A DNA stretch of 64,000 nt from the NCBI GenBank assembly GCA_025360005.1, contig JANYDA010000058.1, forward strand, positions 43,851 to 107,850, written 5' to 3'. The position numbers and the translations under genes are program-made. The notes under the pieces are model-generated. The model was given only the letters and a program-made list of their open reading frames with translations, had not been told where the DNA came from and made no database searches. This document shows, one piece after another, positions 17,872 through 29,300 of this stretch. The stretch's first letter is position 1, and the number at the start of each line of letters is the position of its first letter. This stretch comes from Fibrobacteria bacterium. GTDB taxonomy: Bacteria; Fibrobacterota; Fibrobacteria; UBA11236.

Positions 17872-19848
17872 CTACTTCAAATCCAGTCCCGTCAAATCGA
17901 TCCTTCCTCCCGTAGCGGTAACCCGCAAAATGGTGATGCCGGTATCCAACGGAACGGAATCCAGGACCGCATCGGACCAGCGCAGCGTGGCCGGCAAATC
18001 GCCTTCGGAAAGCGGAGCATGGCCGGGCGAACCCAGGGACAGGTGGGCTCCCTGGCTTGCGCGGTAATGCAAGGTCACGGAGAACTTCCCCGCGGCGGCC
18101 GTGGCCAGGCGGTATTCCGTATAAGCGCCCGGAGCATAAGTCACGCCGCCGGAAGCGAGGGTGGAATCGAATGCGATGGCGGTAACGCCGGCGCGGGAAA
18201 GATATCCTTCCGCGGGGATGCTTCCCGGGACGGACTTGGGCGCATAAGCATCCGGATTGGCCAAGGTGGAAAAGAACTCATCCGTGTAGGCAGGCCAATC
18301 GTTGGCGGCTTCCGGAATGTCCAGGAAATCGAAAGTGATATCGGAGGCGGGCTGCACCTCCAGCGTCGAAGAGACCTTGACCATCTGCGCCGTTTTCCAG
18401 AGGCCGCGATTGGCCATGAAAGCGGCCGGGGCCAAATCCCCGAACGGCAGCTTCCCGAGGTTGACGCTCAGATAGGTCCTCACCTTCTCGCCCATGCGCG
18501 TCAAGGGAATGTCCTTGCTGCGGGTGGTATCGGATCTTCCTCCCCAAACATAATTGCGGCCCCATTGCAGAAAGCGGCACTTTTTCGCCACCAGGTAATT
18601 GGCCACGGTATCCGCGGACTGGATGGAATAAGTGTACACGCCGGCCACCACCATGCGGGACGCGATGGAAGGATCGGTGAGATAGGCCTGCGCTACCGTG
18701 GTCAGAGGACCGCCCGCCACCACTACCAGGGGTTTTTCCGGAGTCGCCTTACGGGCTTCGGCTACGATCAAATCGCTGCCGGCGCTAGGCGCGGGTTGGA
18801 TGTCTTCGATGCGGCCGGAAGCCGGCAGGACCAGGCGCGCGACCGCTCCCGGAACCAGGTCCGGAATATTCCGGATTCCGGAAAGCTGCGCCAGGCGCAG
18901 CTCTTCCCTACCGAAGGCCAAGTGAGCGGGAATGCTGGGCAGGGCGGAACGATGATCATTGGTCACGATATTGCCGCGCAGATCCAGAAGGCCCAGGCTG
19001 GCCTTGGTCCAGATGTATTCGTTCTCCACGCCATTGTCCCAACGCTCATTGTCCAGGATGAAGGGGTTGGTGCCGTCGATGCCGCCAATCCTCAGGCCCA
19101 CGGCATCCACGCTGAAGGTGAGCTTGGCCTCCTTTTCCAATTGCACGGCCGAGATTGTGGTTTGCTGTCCGGAATGCACCACGATTCCATGCCGGGCCGC
19201 ATCGCGGCGGAACGGCTGCAGGCTGCTGCAACGGATGGAATAGACGCCTTCCGGCAGATTATACACCACAAAGCCGCCGGCATGATCGGCCGTGATCAAT
19301 CTCTCCATGCCGAACACCTGCACAAAGCGGGTCAATTGCGCTTCGCTGTCCGGCGCGAAGGTGCCCATGATGCTGCCGCGCGGTTTGACCGTATCCGCGC
19401 CCAGTTGGACCAACTCACTATCGTGGATGGTGAAGTCATGAATGTAGCCGCGCGCTTCCGAACCCGCAATCTCCACGCGGTAATCGCCCGCGGGCAAACC
19501 CTTGATGGAGAAATTGCCGCGACCGTCGGTTACCGTGTCCTTGCGGCGCGCGCTGATTTCCTCGGTGGAGACCAGGTCTTCCAGGTAATCGGAGGGGCGC
19601 AATCTCACGCTGGCGAAGATGGCGGGACTGCCGTCATCGTTCACGGCGCGGCCGGCAACCTTGGATTCCGTCTCCGTACCGCCGCCTTTCCCCGCTACGG
19701 GACCGAATAGACAGCCGTTCAGAATTAACGCGGCCAGGCAGATGGAGAAGGGCAAAATGGGAAACCGGCAAGCCCGGAGGCCGCGGAAAAGAACCCGCAT
19801 GGCGCGGCGGGATTGCACGTACGATGCGGGCCGCTTGGGCGGCTTCAC
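17872..19848 (-). CDS. Large lipoprotein with carboxypeptidase-regulatory-like domain and nucleoside-hydrolase-like region
   Basis: Up to 658 residues. The GTG at 19846-19848 overlaps the stop of the TIGR02147 gene; an ATG at 19800 would give a more usual lipoprotein signal ending LILNGC. After the lipidated cysteine comes a Gly/Thr linker, then a domain typical of carboxypeptidase regulatory folds (GRAVNDDGSPAIFASVRLRP ... DGRGNFSIKGLPAGDYRVEI). Around residues 360-420, KPLVVVAGGPLTTVAQAYL resembles the conserved PLTNVA strand-helix of inosine-uridine nucleoside hydrolases. The C-terminal ~100 residues look like a carbohydrate-binding-type beta sandwich. The start overlap makes it part of a regulator-effector pair. 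Confidence 0.65.
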   Translation of the reverse strand: MKPPKRPASYVQSRRAMRVLFRGLRACRFPILPFSICLAALILNGCLFGPVAGKGGGTETESKVAGRAVNDDGSPAIFASVRLRPSDYLEDLVSTEEISARRKDTVTDGRGNFSIKGLPAGDYRVEIAGSEARGYIHDFTIHDSELVQLGADTVKPRGSIMGTFAPDSEAQLTRFVQVFGMERLITADHAGGFVVYNLPEGVYSIRCSSLQPFRRDAARHGIVVHSGQQTTISAVQLEKEAKLTFSVDAVGLRIGGIDGTNPFILDNERWDNGVENEYIWTKASLGLLDLRGNIVTNDHRSALPSIPAHLAFGREELRLAQLSGIRNIPDLVPGAVARLVLPASGRIEDIQPAPSAGSDLIVAEARKATPEKPLVVVAGGPLTTVAQAYLTDPSIASRMVVAGVYTYSIQSADTVANYLVAKKCRFLQWGRNYVWGGRSDTTRSKDIPLTRMGEKVRTYLSVNLGKLPFGDLAPAAFMANRGLWKTAQMVKVSSTLEVQPASDITFDFLDIPEAANDWPAYTDEFFSTLANPDAYAPKSVPGSIPAEGYLSRAGVTAIAFDSTLASGGVTYAPGAYTEYRLATAAAGKFSVTLHYRASQGAHLSLGSPGHAPLSEGDLPATLRWSDAVLDSVPLDTGITILRVTATGGRIDLTGLDLK

Positions 19849-20726
19849 GGCTGCTTTCCCCCGGGCGGCAGCGTACGCAAGGCCGTGCGCGGCGCAAGCG
19901 CGGAAGGAGCCGGCAGACAGGTCACGGGAAACACGTGGAAGTTCATCTGGTACACGCGATCTACATCGTCGGAGTTCTCGGCCATCTCCAACAGACGGCG
20001 GCGGAATCCCCGCAATTCTTCCAACATAGCTTCATAAGTAGGCGCGGAAACGCTTACTGTCAACGTGGAAAAGTTGCGGGTGCCGCTGGGCAGATTGTCG
20101 ATGGCGTATTTCGCCAAATCCATGGCTTGCACCTGATAGGCGCTGATGAGCGCCTGGCTTACGGCATCCCCTGCGGAAATGGTGGCGTCCGTGCGCTCAT
20201 AGGCGCCGTCCATGCCTTTACGGATAAGCCCCAGTCGCTCCAGAAGCTCGATGGACTTGCGGGCCTCTTGGACGGTGATGGGCGGATTGACCATGGCGGC
20301 CAGGGCGCGGAAATCTCCGCGGAAGGGGCGCAAGGCTATCAATTCCCGCACGGCGGTATGGTGCCACTTCTCGAAATATTCCCATTGATGCGCATCCACC
20401 TTCTTCACGCGGGAGCCGCGCATGGCGAGAAGGCGATCCAGGTATTCCTTCTTTTCTGAAGTGCCCGTGGCTTTGGTGAAGAGCACCAAGGCTTCGAAGT
20501 ATTCCTTCTCCTTGCGGTTGAGCCGGAACAGTTCCGCGAACTTGAGCACCAGCTTGAGGGAAATATCCTTTTTGCCGGAGAGCACGTTTGCGAAAAAACC
20601 CGGCGAGGCGAAGCCGACCTTGCCCGCGATATAGCGGTAGGAAAACTTGGAACTCTCCGCCCGCCTTTCCACGTAAGCATCGTGGAGGTATTTCCGATAG
20701 TCTATGTATTCAAAGATGTTTACCAC
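19845..20726 (-). CDS. TIGR02147-family protein (probable transcriptional regulator)
   Basis: About 293 residues. I place the start at the GTG at 20724-20726, so the protein begins [21 protein letters not shown], the characteristic opening of the TIGR02147 family, expanded in Fibrobacter and also found in Bdellovibrio relatives. The next part ([29 protein letters not shown]) has a Cro-like helix-turn-helix. The body has the family landmarks [14 protein letters not shown], a central winged region, and [21 protein letters not shown] near the end. It overlaps the lipoprotein gene downstream, so it probably controls or co-acts with it. The ABC ATPase gene is divergent. Confidence 0.85.
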   Translation of the reverse strand: MVNIFEYIDYRKYLHDAYVERRAESSKFSYRYIAGKVGFASPGFFANVLSGKKDISLKLVLKFAELFRLNRKEKEYFEALVLFTKATGTSEKKEYLDRLLAMRGSRVKKVDAHQWEYFEKWHHTAVRELIALRPFRGDFRALAAMVNPPITVQEARKSIELLERLGLIRKGMDGAYERTDATISAGDAVSQALISAYQVQAMDLAKYAIDNLPSGTRNFSTLTVSVSAPTYEAMLEELRGFRRRLLEMAENSDDVDRVYQMNFHVFPVTCLPAPSALAPRTALRTLPPGGKQP

Positions 20727-20872
20727 GTTGCCCCTTGCCCCCTGCAAACTTACCGTCCGGAATCCCCGCCTACAATGGGATTATGGCCCTTTACCGGTCG
20801 AATCCGTTTACCCTGAGAGAACGTCCCCGACCCGCCTCCATTATCGCAAAAAGATCAGTACATTGTGGAACA

Positions 20873-22795
20873 ATGTCTCTCCTAGAAGTCCGCGATCTCA
20901 AAACCCATTTCCGGGTGCCCGCCGATACGGGAACGGGCCTGCCGGCTTCCGGCCCCGGCAACGGTTCCGCTTTCGTTCCGGCCCGCACCGCAGACGGCAT
21001 CCTGCGCGCCGTGGACGGCATCAGCTTCAGCGTGGATCGCGGGGAAGTGCTGGCGCTGGTGGGCGAATCCGGCAGCGGCAAAAGCGTCACCTCCCTGTCC
21101 GTGTTGGGATTGATCCCCGGGACGGGCTTTCATGCCCACGGGCAAATCCTTTTCCACAGCGGGAACTCCGCGCCGGTCGATCTGGCCGCCCTCCCGGAAC
21201 GGGAATGGCTGGCCATCCGCGGCCGGAAAATCGCCCTGGTGTTCCAGGATCCCATGAACGCCCTCAATCCCGTGATGGCTTGCGGCGATCAGGTGGCGGA
21301 AGGCCTGCGCCTGCACCAAAGCATGGGCCGGGCCGAGGCCCGCGCCAAGGCCCTGGCCCTTTTCAAGGAAGTGGGCATCCCCGATCCGGAACGCCGCCTC
21401 GATCAATACCCGCATCAAATGTCCGGAGGCATGCGCCAGCGCGTGGTCATCGCCATGGCCCTGGCCTGCGGGCCCGGTCTCCTCATCGCGGACGAACCCA
21501 CCACGGCCCTGGACGTGACCGTGCAGGCGCAGATCCTGCAACTGCTCCTGCGCGAACAGAAGGCGCGCGGCATGGGCATCCTGCTCATCACGCATGATCT
21601 GGGCGTGGTGGCGGAAACCGCCGATCGCGTGGCCGTGATGCAGGCGGGCAGGATAGTGGAGACCGGTACGGTAAGGGAGCTGTTCGCGCATCCCCGGCAC
21701 CCCTATACGCGGGCCTTGTTGGAGGCGGTGCCTTCGTTGGCGAAGCGCCCTTTGGCCGGGCCGGCCACGGGGCTTCCGGTCGCGCCGGCGCCGGGCTCTC
21801 CAGTAACTTCCACGTTACTGAGCGCCGAAAACCTGCGGACCTGGTTCCCCATCCGGACCGGGTTGTTGCAGCGCGTGACCGGGCCGGTGAAAGCCCTGGA
21901 CGGCTTCACCATTGATATCGTCAAGGGGGAGACCGTGGGTTTGGTGGGCGAGAGCGGTTGCGGCAAGAGCACGGCGGGACGCACGCTCCTGCGCCTGCTT
22001 AATCCCACCGGCGGCAGCGTGGCCTGGGAAGGCCGCGATCTCGCCGGCCTGCGCGGCCATGCCTTGCGCGCCTTCCGCCGCCGCGCCCAGATCATTTTCC
22101 AGGATCCCTACAGCTCCCTCAATCCGCGCATGATAGTCGGGAGCATCCTGGAAGAGCCGTTGCGCATCCATGGCTTGCATAAGGGCCGGGAAGCCCAACG
22201 GGCCGCGGAGATGTTGGCCGCGGTGGGTCTGGACCGGGAACATGCCGGGCGCTATCCGCACGAATTCTCCGGCGGGCAACGCCAGCGCATCGCCATCGCG
22301 CGCGCGCTGATCACGGAACCGGAATTAGTGGTCGCGGACGAGGCCGTCTCTTCCCTGGACGTATCCATCCAGGCGCAGATCCTGGCTCTGCTGGCGGACC
22401 TGAAAAAACGCATGGGCCTCACCTACCTCTTCATCTCGCACGATCTGGGGGTTATCCGCATGATTTCCGATCGCGTAGCGGTGATGTACCTGGGCCGTAT
22501 CGTGGAACTGGCGGACAGGGATGCCCTCTTCGCCTCCCCCCTGCATCCTTATACCCAGGCCCTTTTCTCTTCCATACCGGACGTCTTAGCGGGCGCGGGC
22601 GGAAAAAACAGCGAGCGTATCGTATTGCAGGGAGACGTGCCCAGTCCCGCCAACCCGCCTGCGGGCTGCCACTTCCATACCCGCTGCCCGCATGTGATGG
22701 AGAAATGCCGGCGGGAATATCCGCCTTTGGAGGAAACCCGGGACGGGGGGCGCAAGGTGGCCTGTTGGCTGCATCCCGGCGCCGCGCCTCAGTAA
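20873..22795 (+). CDS. Fused double ABC ATPase for peptide import (YejF/GsiA type)
   Basis: A 640-residue cytoplasmic protein made of two complete ABC ATPase domains, equivalent to DppD plus DppF. The first has Walker A GESGSGKS at residues 64-71, signature MSGGMRQR and Walker B GLLIADEP. The second has [16 protein letters not shown] and LVVADEA. The C-terminal end [14 protein letters not shown] is the oligopeptide-transporter tail motif. The ATG at 20873 is chosen because the family begins just before it. Neither peptide importer at 2-10 kb has an ATPase gene, and this one has no permease beside it, so it may drive both. Confidence 0.9.
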   Translation: MSLLEVRDLKTHFRVPADTGTGLPASGPGNGSAFVPARTADGILRAVDGISFSVDRGEVLALVGESGSGKSVTSLSVLGLIPGTGFHAHGQILFHSGNSAPVDLAALPEREWLAIRGRKIALVFQDPMNALNPVMACGDQVAEGLRLHQSMGRAEARAKALALFKEVGIPDPERRLDQYPHQMSGGMRQRVVIAMALACGPGLLIADEPTTALDVTVQAQILQLLLREQKARGMGILLITHDLGVVAETADRVAVMQAGRIVETGTVRELFAHPRHPYTRALLEAVPSLAKRPLAGPATGLPVAPAPGSPVTSTLLSAENLRTWFPIRTGLLQRVTGPVKALDGFTIDIVKGETVGLVGESGCGKSTAGRTLLRLLNPTGGSVAWEGRDLAGLRGHALRAFRRRAQIIFQDPYSSLNPRMIVGSILEEPLRIHGLHKGREAQRAAEMLAAVGLDREHAGRYPHEFSGGQRQRIAIARALITEPELVVADEAVSSLDVSIQAQILALLADLKKRMGLTYLFISHDLGVIRMISDRVAVMYLGRIVELADRDALFASPLHPYTQALFSSIPDVLAGAGGKNSERIVLQGDVPSPANPPAGCHFHTRCPHVMEKCRREYPPLEETRDGGRKVACWLHPGAAPQ

Positions 22796-22896
22796 CCTCT
22801 GGAATACCGTACTTTGAACGATACCGTATTTTTAACGGTACTGTGGGCCGGCGCGAATTCCTGCAGGGAAGCGCGCGGTCGGGCCCGCCCCGGCGG

Positions 22897-24390
22897 CTAT
22901 TGGAGTTTCAGCATCCGGCCGCGCAGATCGACCGGAAAATCCCGTTGGAAAAGGAACCCTTGGACGCGCCGCGGGTGGCTTTGCGCCGATGCCTCCGGGT
23001 TCAGGATGGCCGGGTGCAGAATGGGGTCGCGGCACTCGGCGTCCGCATGGCTCTCCCGCCAGTACATCAGCCCCACCGCGTTCAGGCGGGCGCAGGAAAA
23101 GCCTCCGTCCCCGGGCGCGAACGCGGCGTCGAGCGACAAACGGGTCAAAGGAGGCGCGCCGGAAGCGAAGAAGGCGAACTGCTCATCGTTGCCCGTTGAC
23201 TTGTAATGGAACCACCTGGCGATAGCGCTGTCCGCCCGGAAGGCGTCTATCAGGCGGCGGGAGCGATCGGCCACGGCTTGCGCGGAAAGATCCTGTTCGA
23301 TATTGCCGAACTCGGTGATCCACAAAGGAACAGCCTGGTCCGCCGAGACCGCCGTCACCGCCCCTTGCGAAACCAGCATGGCTTTGATGCCCGCCAGGGT
23401 GGTATCCAGGATATGCCGCATGGCGGCCGAATCCAGGAACGGCGGGCGATCGTCGAAAGGATAGGCATGCAGGGAGACGATGTCCGGCCGGGCGGAAACG
23501 GCGGCCAGCACCTGGCGCAAGTACTCCCGCGCCGGCAGCGCCAGCATACGCGCCAGCAGGGTGGATTTCATGTCGTTCACCAGCGGATTGAACAGGCCCA
23601 GATTGTTCAGGGTGTTGTAATATCCCGCCGTCTCCAGCTCCGCGCGCATACGGGCCGCCAACTCGTCGCCGAGCCTGGCCTTGATATCCTCCGCGGGCTC
23701 GGGCAGGAACAGGGAACCCATCGCTACCACCGCGCCGGGATCCTGGGCCTTGATGATGCGGCGGTAGGCGGCGAAGATCGCCGCATACTCGGAAGGCGTG
23801 ATGGCCGGGAAGAGGTTGGGCTCGTTGCCGATTTCCCATACGGTTCCGGGGATGGCCGGGGCCCGCGACTTCTCGCGTTTGATGGTCTCGGAGATTTGCA
23901 GACTCTCCGCTTCCGCCAGCGCTTCCGCGTCCGGGCGGTACCAGACGAATGCGGGCTTGGCCCCGCGCGCCCAGGAGGGCGTCAAATACCAGGCGGCCAG
24001 ATCCTTGCCGTACTGGTTGAACTTGGCCTGGAACTGGGCGTTGCTCTGTCCCAGTCCGTCCGTGCGCACGTTAAGCTTGGCCACTTCCCGTACCACGCTG
24101 AATCCGGGAGCGGGATCGTTGGCCGGATCCACGGAAGAGAAAAGGGTTCCCTTGTCGGGGGCGTAATTTCCTTCCAAGGTATAGTAGCGGAATCCGAATT
24201 TGGCGGCAAAGGCGGCGCCGCCGGTGCCTACCAACCCGAAGCGGCCGTCCACGGAGGCTGGGGCGGAAGGCGCCGCGGAATAAGCGGTCGAATCCGCAGT
24301 AACTGCGGCGTTACCGGAACGCGCGGAAGCGGAAACGGTGATGAGGAATGCGCCCAGGGATAACGGAAGGGAAGCGTGGGACCGGCGCAT
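22897..24390 (-). CDS. Secreted clan GH-A-like glycoside hydrolase
   Basis: A 497-residue secreted protein with signal peptide and an Ala/Ser-rich linker. It has the two catalytic signatures of clan GH-A TIM barrels: VWEIGNEPN with the acid/base glutamate at about residue 190, and LWITEFGN with the nucleophile at about residue 360. IVSLHAYPFDDRPPF fits the strand before the nucleophile. I could not choose between GH39-, GH5- and GH30-like families. It is followed on the same strand by GH44 upstream, making a polysaccharide-active pair; a convergent ABC ATPase gene ends 101 bp away. Confidence 0.75.
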   Translation of the reverse strand: MRRSHASLPLSLGAFLITVSASARSGNAAVTADSTAYSAAPSAPASVDGRFGLVGTGGAAFAAKFGFRYYTLEGNYAPDKGTLFSSVDPANDPAPGFSVVREVAKLNVRTDGLGQSNAQFQAKFNQYGKDLAAWYLTPSWARGAKPAFVWYRPDAEALAEAESLQISETIKREKSRAPAIPGTVWEIGNEPNLFPAITPSEYAAIFAAYRRIIKAQDPGAVVAMGSLFLPEPAEDIKARLGDELAARMRAELETAGYYNTLNNLGLFNPLVNDMKSTLLARMLALPAREYLRQVLAAVSARPDIVSLHAYPFDDRPPFLDSAAMRHILDTTLAGIKAMLVSQGAVTAVSADQAVPLWITEFGNIEQDLSAQAVADRSRRLIDAFRADSAIARWFHYKSTGNDEQFAFFASGAPPLTRLSLDAAFAPGDGGFSCARLNAVGLMYWRESHADAECRDPILHPAILNPEASAQSHPRRVQGFLFQRDFPVDLRGRMLKLQ

Positions 24391-24438
24391 GCAGGCAGTT
24401 TACGGGCCGGAGCCCGATGCCTGCAAGACCGGGGAGGT

Positions 24439-26226
24439 TTATTCTTTCCGGAACAGCGTCAGGGCTTTGGAAACGGTCTTGTCGGCCCCTCGCCGGAGGA
24501 ATAAGCGCCCGTCGGGCAGGTAGGCGGGCCCGTTTGCGCCGGGTTTTGCGCCCGCGCGCCATCCCGCCGCGATTGGCCGGATGGCCGCGGGCAAGGTGCC
24601 CGTGGTTTTGATCACGAAGTGGTTCGCGGAGAGCGGCGGTAACACGTAGGTGAACGTATTCCCGGTAATGGATCCCAGGGCGGCCTTTTCTGTGATTGCG
24701 GTTCCGGACCCGTCGAAGCCGAACACCCGGCCTTGGGCCAGGGGTACCGGGGAGGTTACCGTGAAGGCGCCGCGCACGGTTTCCGCGGCGTTCTTGTTGA
24801 TGGCGATGATATGCACCTCGTCCCCGGCCGGGAGATAGGAGGCGAACACGGAAGCGTTATTATCGTCGGAGGCCAAGGCCGAGGCGGACATGGGGCCGAA
24901 CTGCCCTTGCTTGCCGTCGTAGTTGCGGAACAGGCGGATGGCCGCCGCCACGTAGGCGGGCTTCTCGTTCAATTGCCAGAAGTTCGCCGCGAACACGTCC
25001 AGCTTGGCCAGCACGCCCAGGAAATCCGCTTCGGCCAGGCCCCCGGAGATCTTATCCCCGGCCCCGTAATTGTATTCCGTGATCGCCAGCCTGGTGCCGG
25101 GGTTGTATTTGGCGATAGAGGCGAAGATGCGCGGCAACAGGTTGATGGGGCCGGGGACGGGATTTTTCCAATCCACCGGTTGCTTGGGAGTGGCCGACCT
25201 GCTGATCCAGCTGTTTTCGGCATAAGCGGTGTCCCACAGGGAACGGGGCGCTTGCAGGCGCGCGTCCCTATCCTTATCGGTGGTGGCGGCGGCATCGTTG
25301 ATGCGATGGTCGCCGGTGGCCTCCGGGTACCAGTGGATGTCCAGCACGTCCATCAGGCGCTTGCCCGCCTTGTCCGAAGCCTGCTTCATCGCGTCCAGGA
25401 AGTAATCGATGTACCACCCGTACTTGTTTCCCGGGTTGACGCCATTCCAATCCGGCGCGCCTTGCAGGTTCGCATAATCCCCGTAGCCGTAAAACACGCC
25501 GCCGAAAATCCGCACGCCCGGATCCACGGCCTTGACGGCCAGGGAAAGATCCCGGGTCTTCTCCACCAGTTCCAAAGCGGTGGTCTTCGCCGGGTGGAGG
25601 CGCGGATGCGTCGAAGGCCACAGGCCCGGTTCATTGTCCACCTCGTAATTGCGCACGCCCCGCTCGGAAGCGGAATTGCCGTACTTCCGCACCATGAAAT
25701 CCGCGAACTCGTCCGTATATACTTCGCCGTCCGCCGGGTCCGGGCTCTGGGTGAAAGGTTGGCCCTTCTGGAAAACCACCTTGGCCCAGCGCACCGAGGG
25801 AGCCGTTTCGCCGGCGGCCACGACGCCTTTCTTATCCTTGGCCACATAGCCCGCCGCGGGCAAGGTGATGACCGACGCGGCGCCTCCCGCCAGGGCATTG
25901 TCCTGGAAATCGGTCATGGCCTTACCGGGCGCATCCGTCGCTCCCATGAAGCCGTCGCTGGAGTTCTGCCAATCCGTGCCGGCATGGGAAGCGTTGTTCT
26001 CCCAATTGTACCCGGTCAGCCGGTTGCCGCCGGAACGGCGGAAGGTCACGCCGTCCGCGGCCTTGAGATCATCGGAATTGGATCCGAAGATGAGCGGGCT
26101 GATGGGATGGGTTTCCCTGCCCAGATCGATCCGGAAATCGACGGCGATTTCCGCGCGCGAGCCTACGGCGCAAGCCAACGCGGCGGCGAATGGGAGTGCG
26201 ATTTTCGATCCGATTGTCAAGCGCAT
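24439..26226 (-). CDS. Secreted GH44 endoglucanase/xyloglucanase
   Basis: A 595-residue secreted enzyme. Signal peptide ends at about residue 25 (VGSRA). The catalytic barrel shows GH44 hallmarks: the opening PISPLIFGSNSDDL, FRRSGGNRLTGYNWENNASHAG, acid/base Glu199 in NYEVDNEPGLW and nucleophile Glu384 in AITEYNYGAG. GH44 enzymes cleave beta-1,4 glucans including cellulose and xyloglucan. A C-terminal beta-sandwich (about residues 440-560) matches the usual extra domain; the last ~30 residues are basic. It ends 48 bp before the GH-A-like gene and lies directly downstream of the fibro-slime genes, on the same strand. Confidence 0.9.
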   Translation of the reverse strand: MRLTIGSKIALPFAAALACAVGSRAEIAVDFRIDLGRETHPISPLIFGSNSDDLKAADGVTFRRSGGNRLTGYNWENNASHAGTDWQNSSDGFMGATDAPGKAMTDFQDNALAGGAASVITLPAAGYVAKDKKGVVAAGETAPSVRWAKVVFQKGQPFTQSPDPADGEVYTDEFADFMVRKYGNSASERGVRNYEVDNEPGLWPSTHPRLHPAKTTALELVEKTRDLSLAVKAVDPGVRIFGGVFYGYGDYANLQGAPDWNGVNPGNKYGWYIDYFLDAMKQASDKAGKRLMDVLDIHWYPEATGDHRINDAAATTDKDRDARLQAPRSLWDTAYAENSWISRSATPKQPVDWKNPVPGPINLLPRIFASIAKYNPGTRLAITEYNYGAGDKISGGLAEADFLGVLAKLDVFAANFWQLNEKPAYVAAAIRLFRNYDGKQGQFGPMSASALASDDNNASVFASYLPAGDEVHIIAINKNAAETVRGAFTVTSPVPLAQGRVFGFDGSGTAITEKAALGSITGNTFTYVLPPLSANHFVIKTTGTLPAAIRPIAAGWRAGAKPGANGPAYLPDGRLFLRRGADKTVSKALTLFRKE

Positions 26227-26320
26227 GCGAGCCTCCGGGAACGCCCAGGCATAATTGTATCGCCGAAGGGACGCGGATGCATTCCGATTCGGCGCGTTGC
26301 AGGTATTTGAGGGACGGGGT

Positions 26321-29300
26321 TTACCGTTTGCGGAGGATGCCCCAGATTTGATCCAGTCCGTTGGATTCCACTACCTTGCCCGCCACCTTCACGGTATAGC
26401 GGAGCCGGGCCACGTAGGCCCCGGTGGCGGCCTTGGCGCCGTTCTTGGAAGTATAGTTCCAGCCTATGAACAAGTAGCCGCGGTTGGTAAGGCAATCATG
26501 GTTGTATAAAACGTCCGTGCAGGCGATGGTGCCCTGCGCTTCGTTCACGGGCACGCCCAGGTTGGTGAAATAGGAGGCATGGTATTCCAGGCTCACGTCG
26601 CCCGGCTCCACGTTGGAGAAATCATCTTTCACCGCATACGTGCCCAAGTCGGTCTTGATGAGATGGCCCATCCGGCCGGTGCGGTTCTCGATTTCCAGGA
26701 TCACGGCATTGCTGGGCTGCAGGCTGGGGGTCACGCCTTGCTCCTGGAGCAGGTCCGCGCCGGGTTCGATTTCCCTGTAGGTGATCGTCGCGATTTCCGA
26801 TCGCTTTCCGCCCCCGATGAGCCGGAAGCGCGAAGCGGGCCCCGCCGGGTTTCCCTGCGCGTCCGCGATGCGCCCGGCGCCGTCGTTGATGCGGACCAGG
26901 TTGCCGGCCCGGGGCGCGGTGGCGGAGGCGCCGGCAAAGACCAGGGAGACGGAGGTCTTATCCGCATTCCAGATCACGTTCGCCGGTTCCACCTGTTCCA
27001 CAAGGGCATCCTTCATGCGCTTATAGCCGAACAGATCCACGGGCGCCACCGTGATGGCGGCGACGGCCACGGGCTCGCTGAAAACGATCCGCAAGGTGTC
27101 CTGGGTTTGCCCCAGGGCCATTTCCGCCGACTTGATGATGGGCCCGATGCGATCGGCCATTGCCAGGTTCTGGGTGGAATCCCGCCCGCGCGCCGTATAG
27201 GTGGATTGAAACACGCCGTCGCCGGAGGTCAACACGTCCGCGGAGAACTTGCCTTTATAGACCAGGTTCTTGGTGTCGACGAGCTTGGCCACGTCCGCGC
27301 CCGCGGGCCCGGCTACGGAAGCGCCGGAAGCCGGCCACTTGTAGGCTATCTGCCTGGGCGCCGAGGCGGAGATATCGCGATCATAGGCCACGGAGATGCG
27401 ATCGCCCACGCCGTCCCCGTCATCGTCGTAGATGCCCGCGGACAAGGCCTTGGGCAGATCCAGCGGCGGCATGCGGAAAATCAGGGTCATCTTCTTCACC
27501 GACCCGGCGATTTCCAGGGTAAAGGTCTGGTCCACCGGATTGGTGGAATCGGCGGTGGCGTACAAGACGCCCAGGCCCGCCGCGTCCGTGGCCAGGGGAT
27601 CGCCCGTCTTGAGCGGCGGCGTGGCCTTGGCCGCGTCCGTGTAAACGTAGAGCCCAGGCGGCACGGTCAAGGTATAAGTCTGCGCCTTGGCCACTACGGC
27701 GCCGTTTTCGCGATTGGCGACGTTAACGGTGACCAGGTTTCCCACCAAGGTGTCGCGGAAATAAGGAGCATCGAACTCCACCCGGTTCTTGGGTACCAGG
27801 AAGGTGAGGGATACCGATTTGGTCGATCCCGGTATGGAAAGGATATAAGTCTGATCGGTAGTAGCAGCCGAGGTACCGGTAACCCACAAGGTATCGTAAC
27901 CGGTAGCATCCGTAGTCAGGGAAGCCCCTGTGGCCACCGGCTTGGTCTTGGCCTCATCCTGGTAGACTTCCAGGCCGGCCGGGATGGTGGGTGCGTACTT
28001 TTCCGCCGCGGCCACCAAGGTATCCTTTTCCCGGTTGGCGGCTATCACCCGTACCAAGGTTCCCATGGGTTGCGTGACGGCATAAGGCGGCTCGAACTCG
28101 ACCAGGTTGCGGGCGGGCACCGTGAAGGGGATCTCCACGCGAACCTTCTCGTTGGCGGGCTCGAATATCACGATGCGGTATGGCCCGGCGGGCAGGCCCG
28201 TCACCTTGTCCGGGTCCACGGTCACTATGGTGGGACCGCGGCTGATGGTGATGGCGGTGTTGTTGACGCCCTCGTTGAGAGTCTCGATCAGCTTGCCGGT
28301 CGCGTCCAGCAATTGGTAGGTGAGGCTGGCGGGCTCCACCGGCTTGGTGACGGTATCCACGGAACCGCAGGATCCCTTGCCGCCTTCGAGCTTGAGGATC
28401 TTGAATCCTACCTGCCCGGGAACGGTGGAAGGAATTTCCTCCTTATACAGCGAACGTTGCTGGCGGAAGTAGATAGATGTCTTGACGCGCAGGGAGGATC
28501 CGCAGGGTTGCCGATCGCAATAGAAGAAATCCCACTTGTATTCCTTGCCCGCGGTGAGGTTGAGCTTGTCCAGATCCACCGAATCCGATTTTGGCGTATG
28601 CACGCCGCCCAGATCCACCACCAATTGATCATTGATGAACACCCATACATCGTCATCGCCGCGGAAGGCGAAGTGCTGGCCTTTCTGGTAGATGAAGGAG
28701 GCATGCGACTCCATGCAAAAATTTCCGTTGCGCTGCGGACCGCCCGTGACCCAAACCGTGGTATCGGGCGGAGGCTTGACATAGCAGGAGGCCATGGTTT
28801 CGGCGGGGAAATGGTTGTTGGCGCCTTCCACGGGAAAGAAGCTGTGATCGGTCGGGCTGTCGCGGTAGCTGTCGTACTCCCACAGACCGTCGCTGCTTTT
28901 GCTCATGGGGATATCCACGCAGCTTTCATAACCGCGTTGCTTGGGATCCGCGTTGGTGGAGTCCGTTTTCCACCAAGAGTCGAAACTGTCGAACGTGACC
29001 GGCGGCGTAGTGGCCTTGGCCGAGCGCACCGGCTTGCGGTTGGGACCGAGTGCCGTCTGCACCATGCCCTTGAGCAGAAAATCCCCGGTCAGGCCCGGGA
29101 ATTCAAAATCAGTGTGGTCCTTGCTGAAGTCGCGCACCGTGGCCGCCATCAGGTATTGGCAATCGCCGTCCAGATTGGGCCAGGCATTGGTCCAACTGTT
29201 CGTTTGGGTGTTGAGCCAGATGGAAGGACCCTTGGCGAATTCCGGGGTCAGGTCGTAATCCACCGGGCTGCTGAAGCCGCCCTTGCCGTAGGTATCCGCA

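Noticed and set aside
20588..20872. N-terminal extension of the ABC ATPase
   Set aside because: The frame is open, but the extension overlaps the divergent regulator gene and has no resemblance to the family, which starts at the ATG at 20873.
21801..21820. Seven-base inverted repeat CAGTAAC/GTTACTG as a regulatory site
   Set aside because: It lies inside the linker between the two ATPase domains in a continuous reading frame; chance occurrence is the simplest explanation.
22804..22840. Repeated ATACCGTA and a TACCGT/ACGGTA hairpin as an operator
   Set aside because: It lies between two convergent genes, where no promoter is expected; it may contribute to transcription ending but lacks a T tract on either side.
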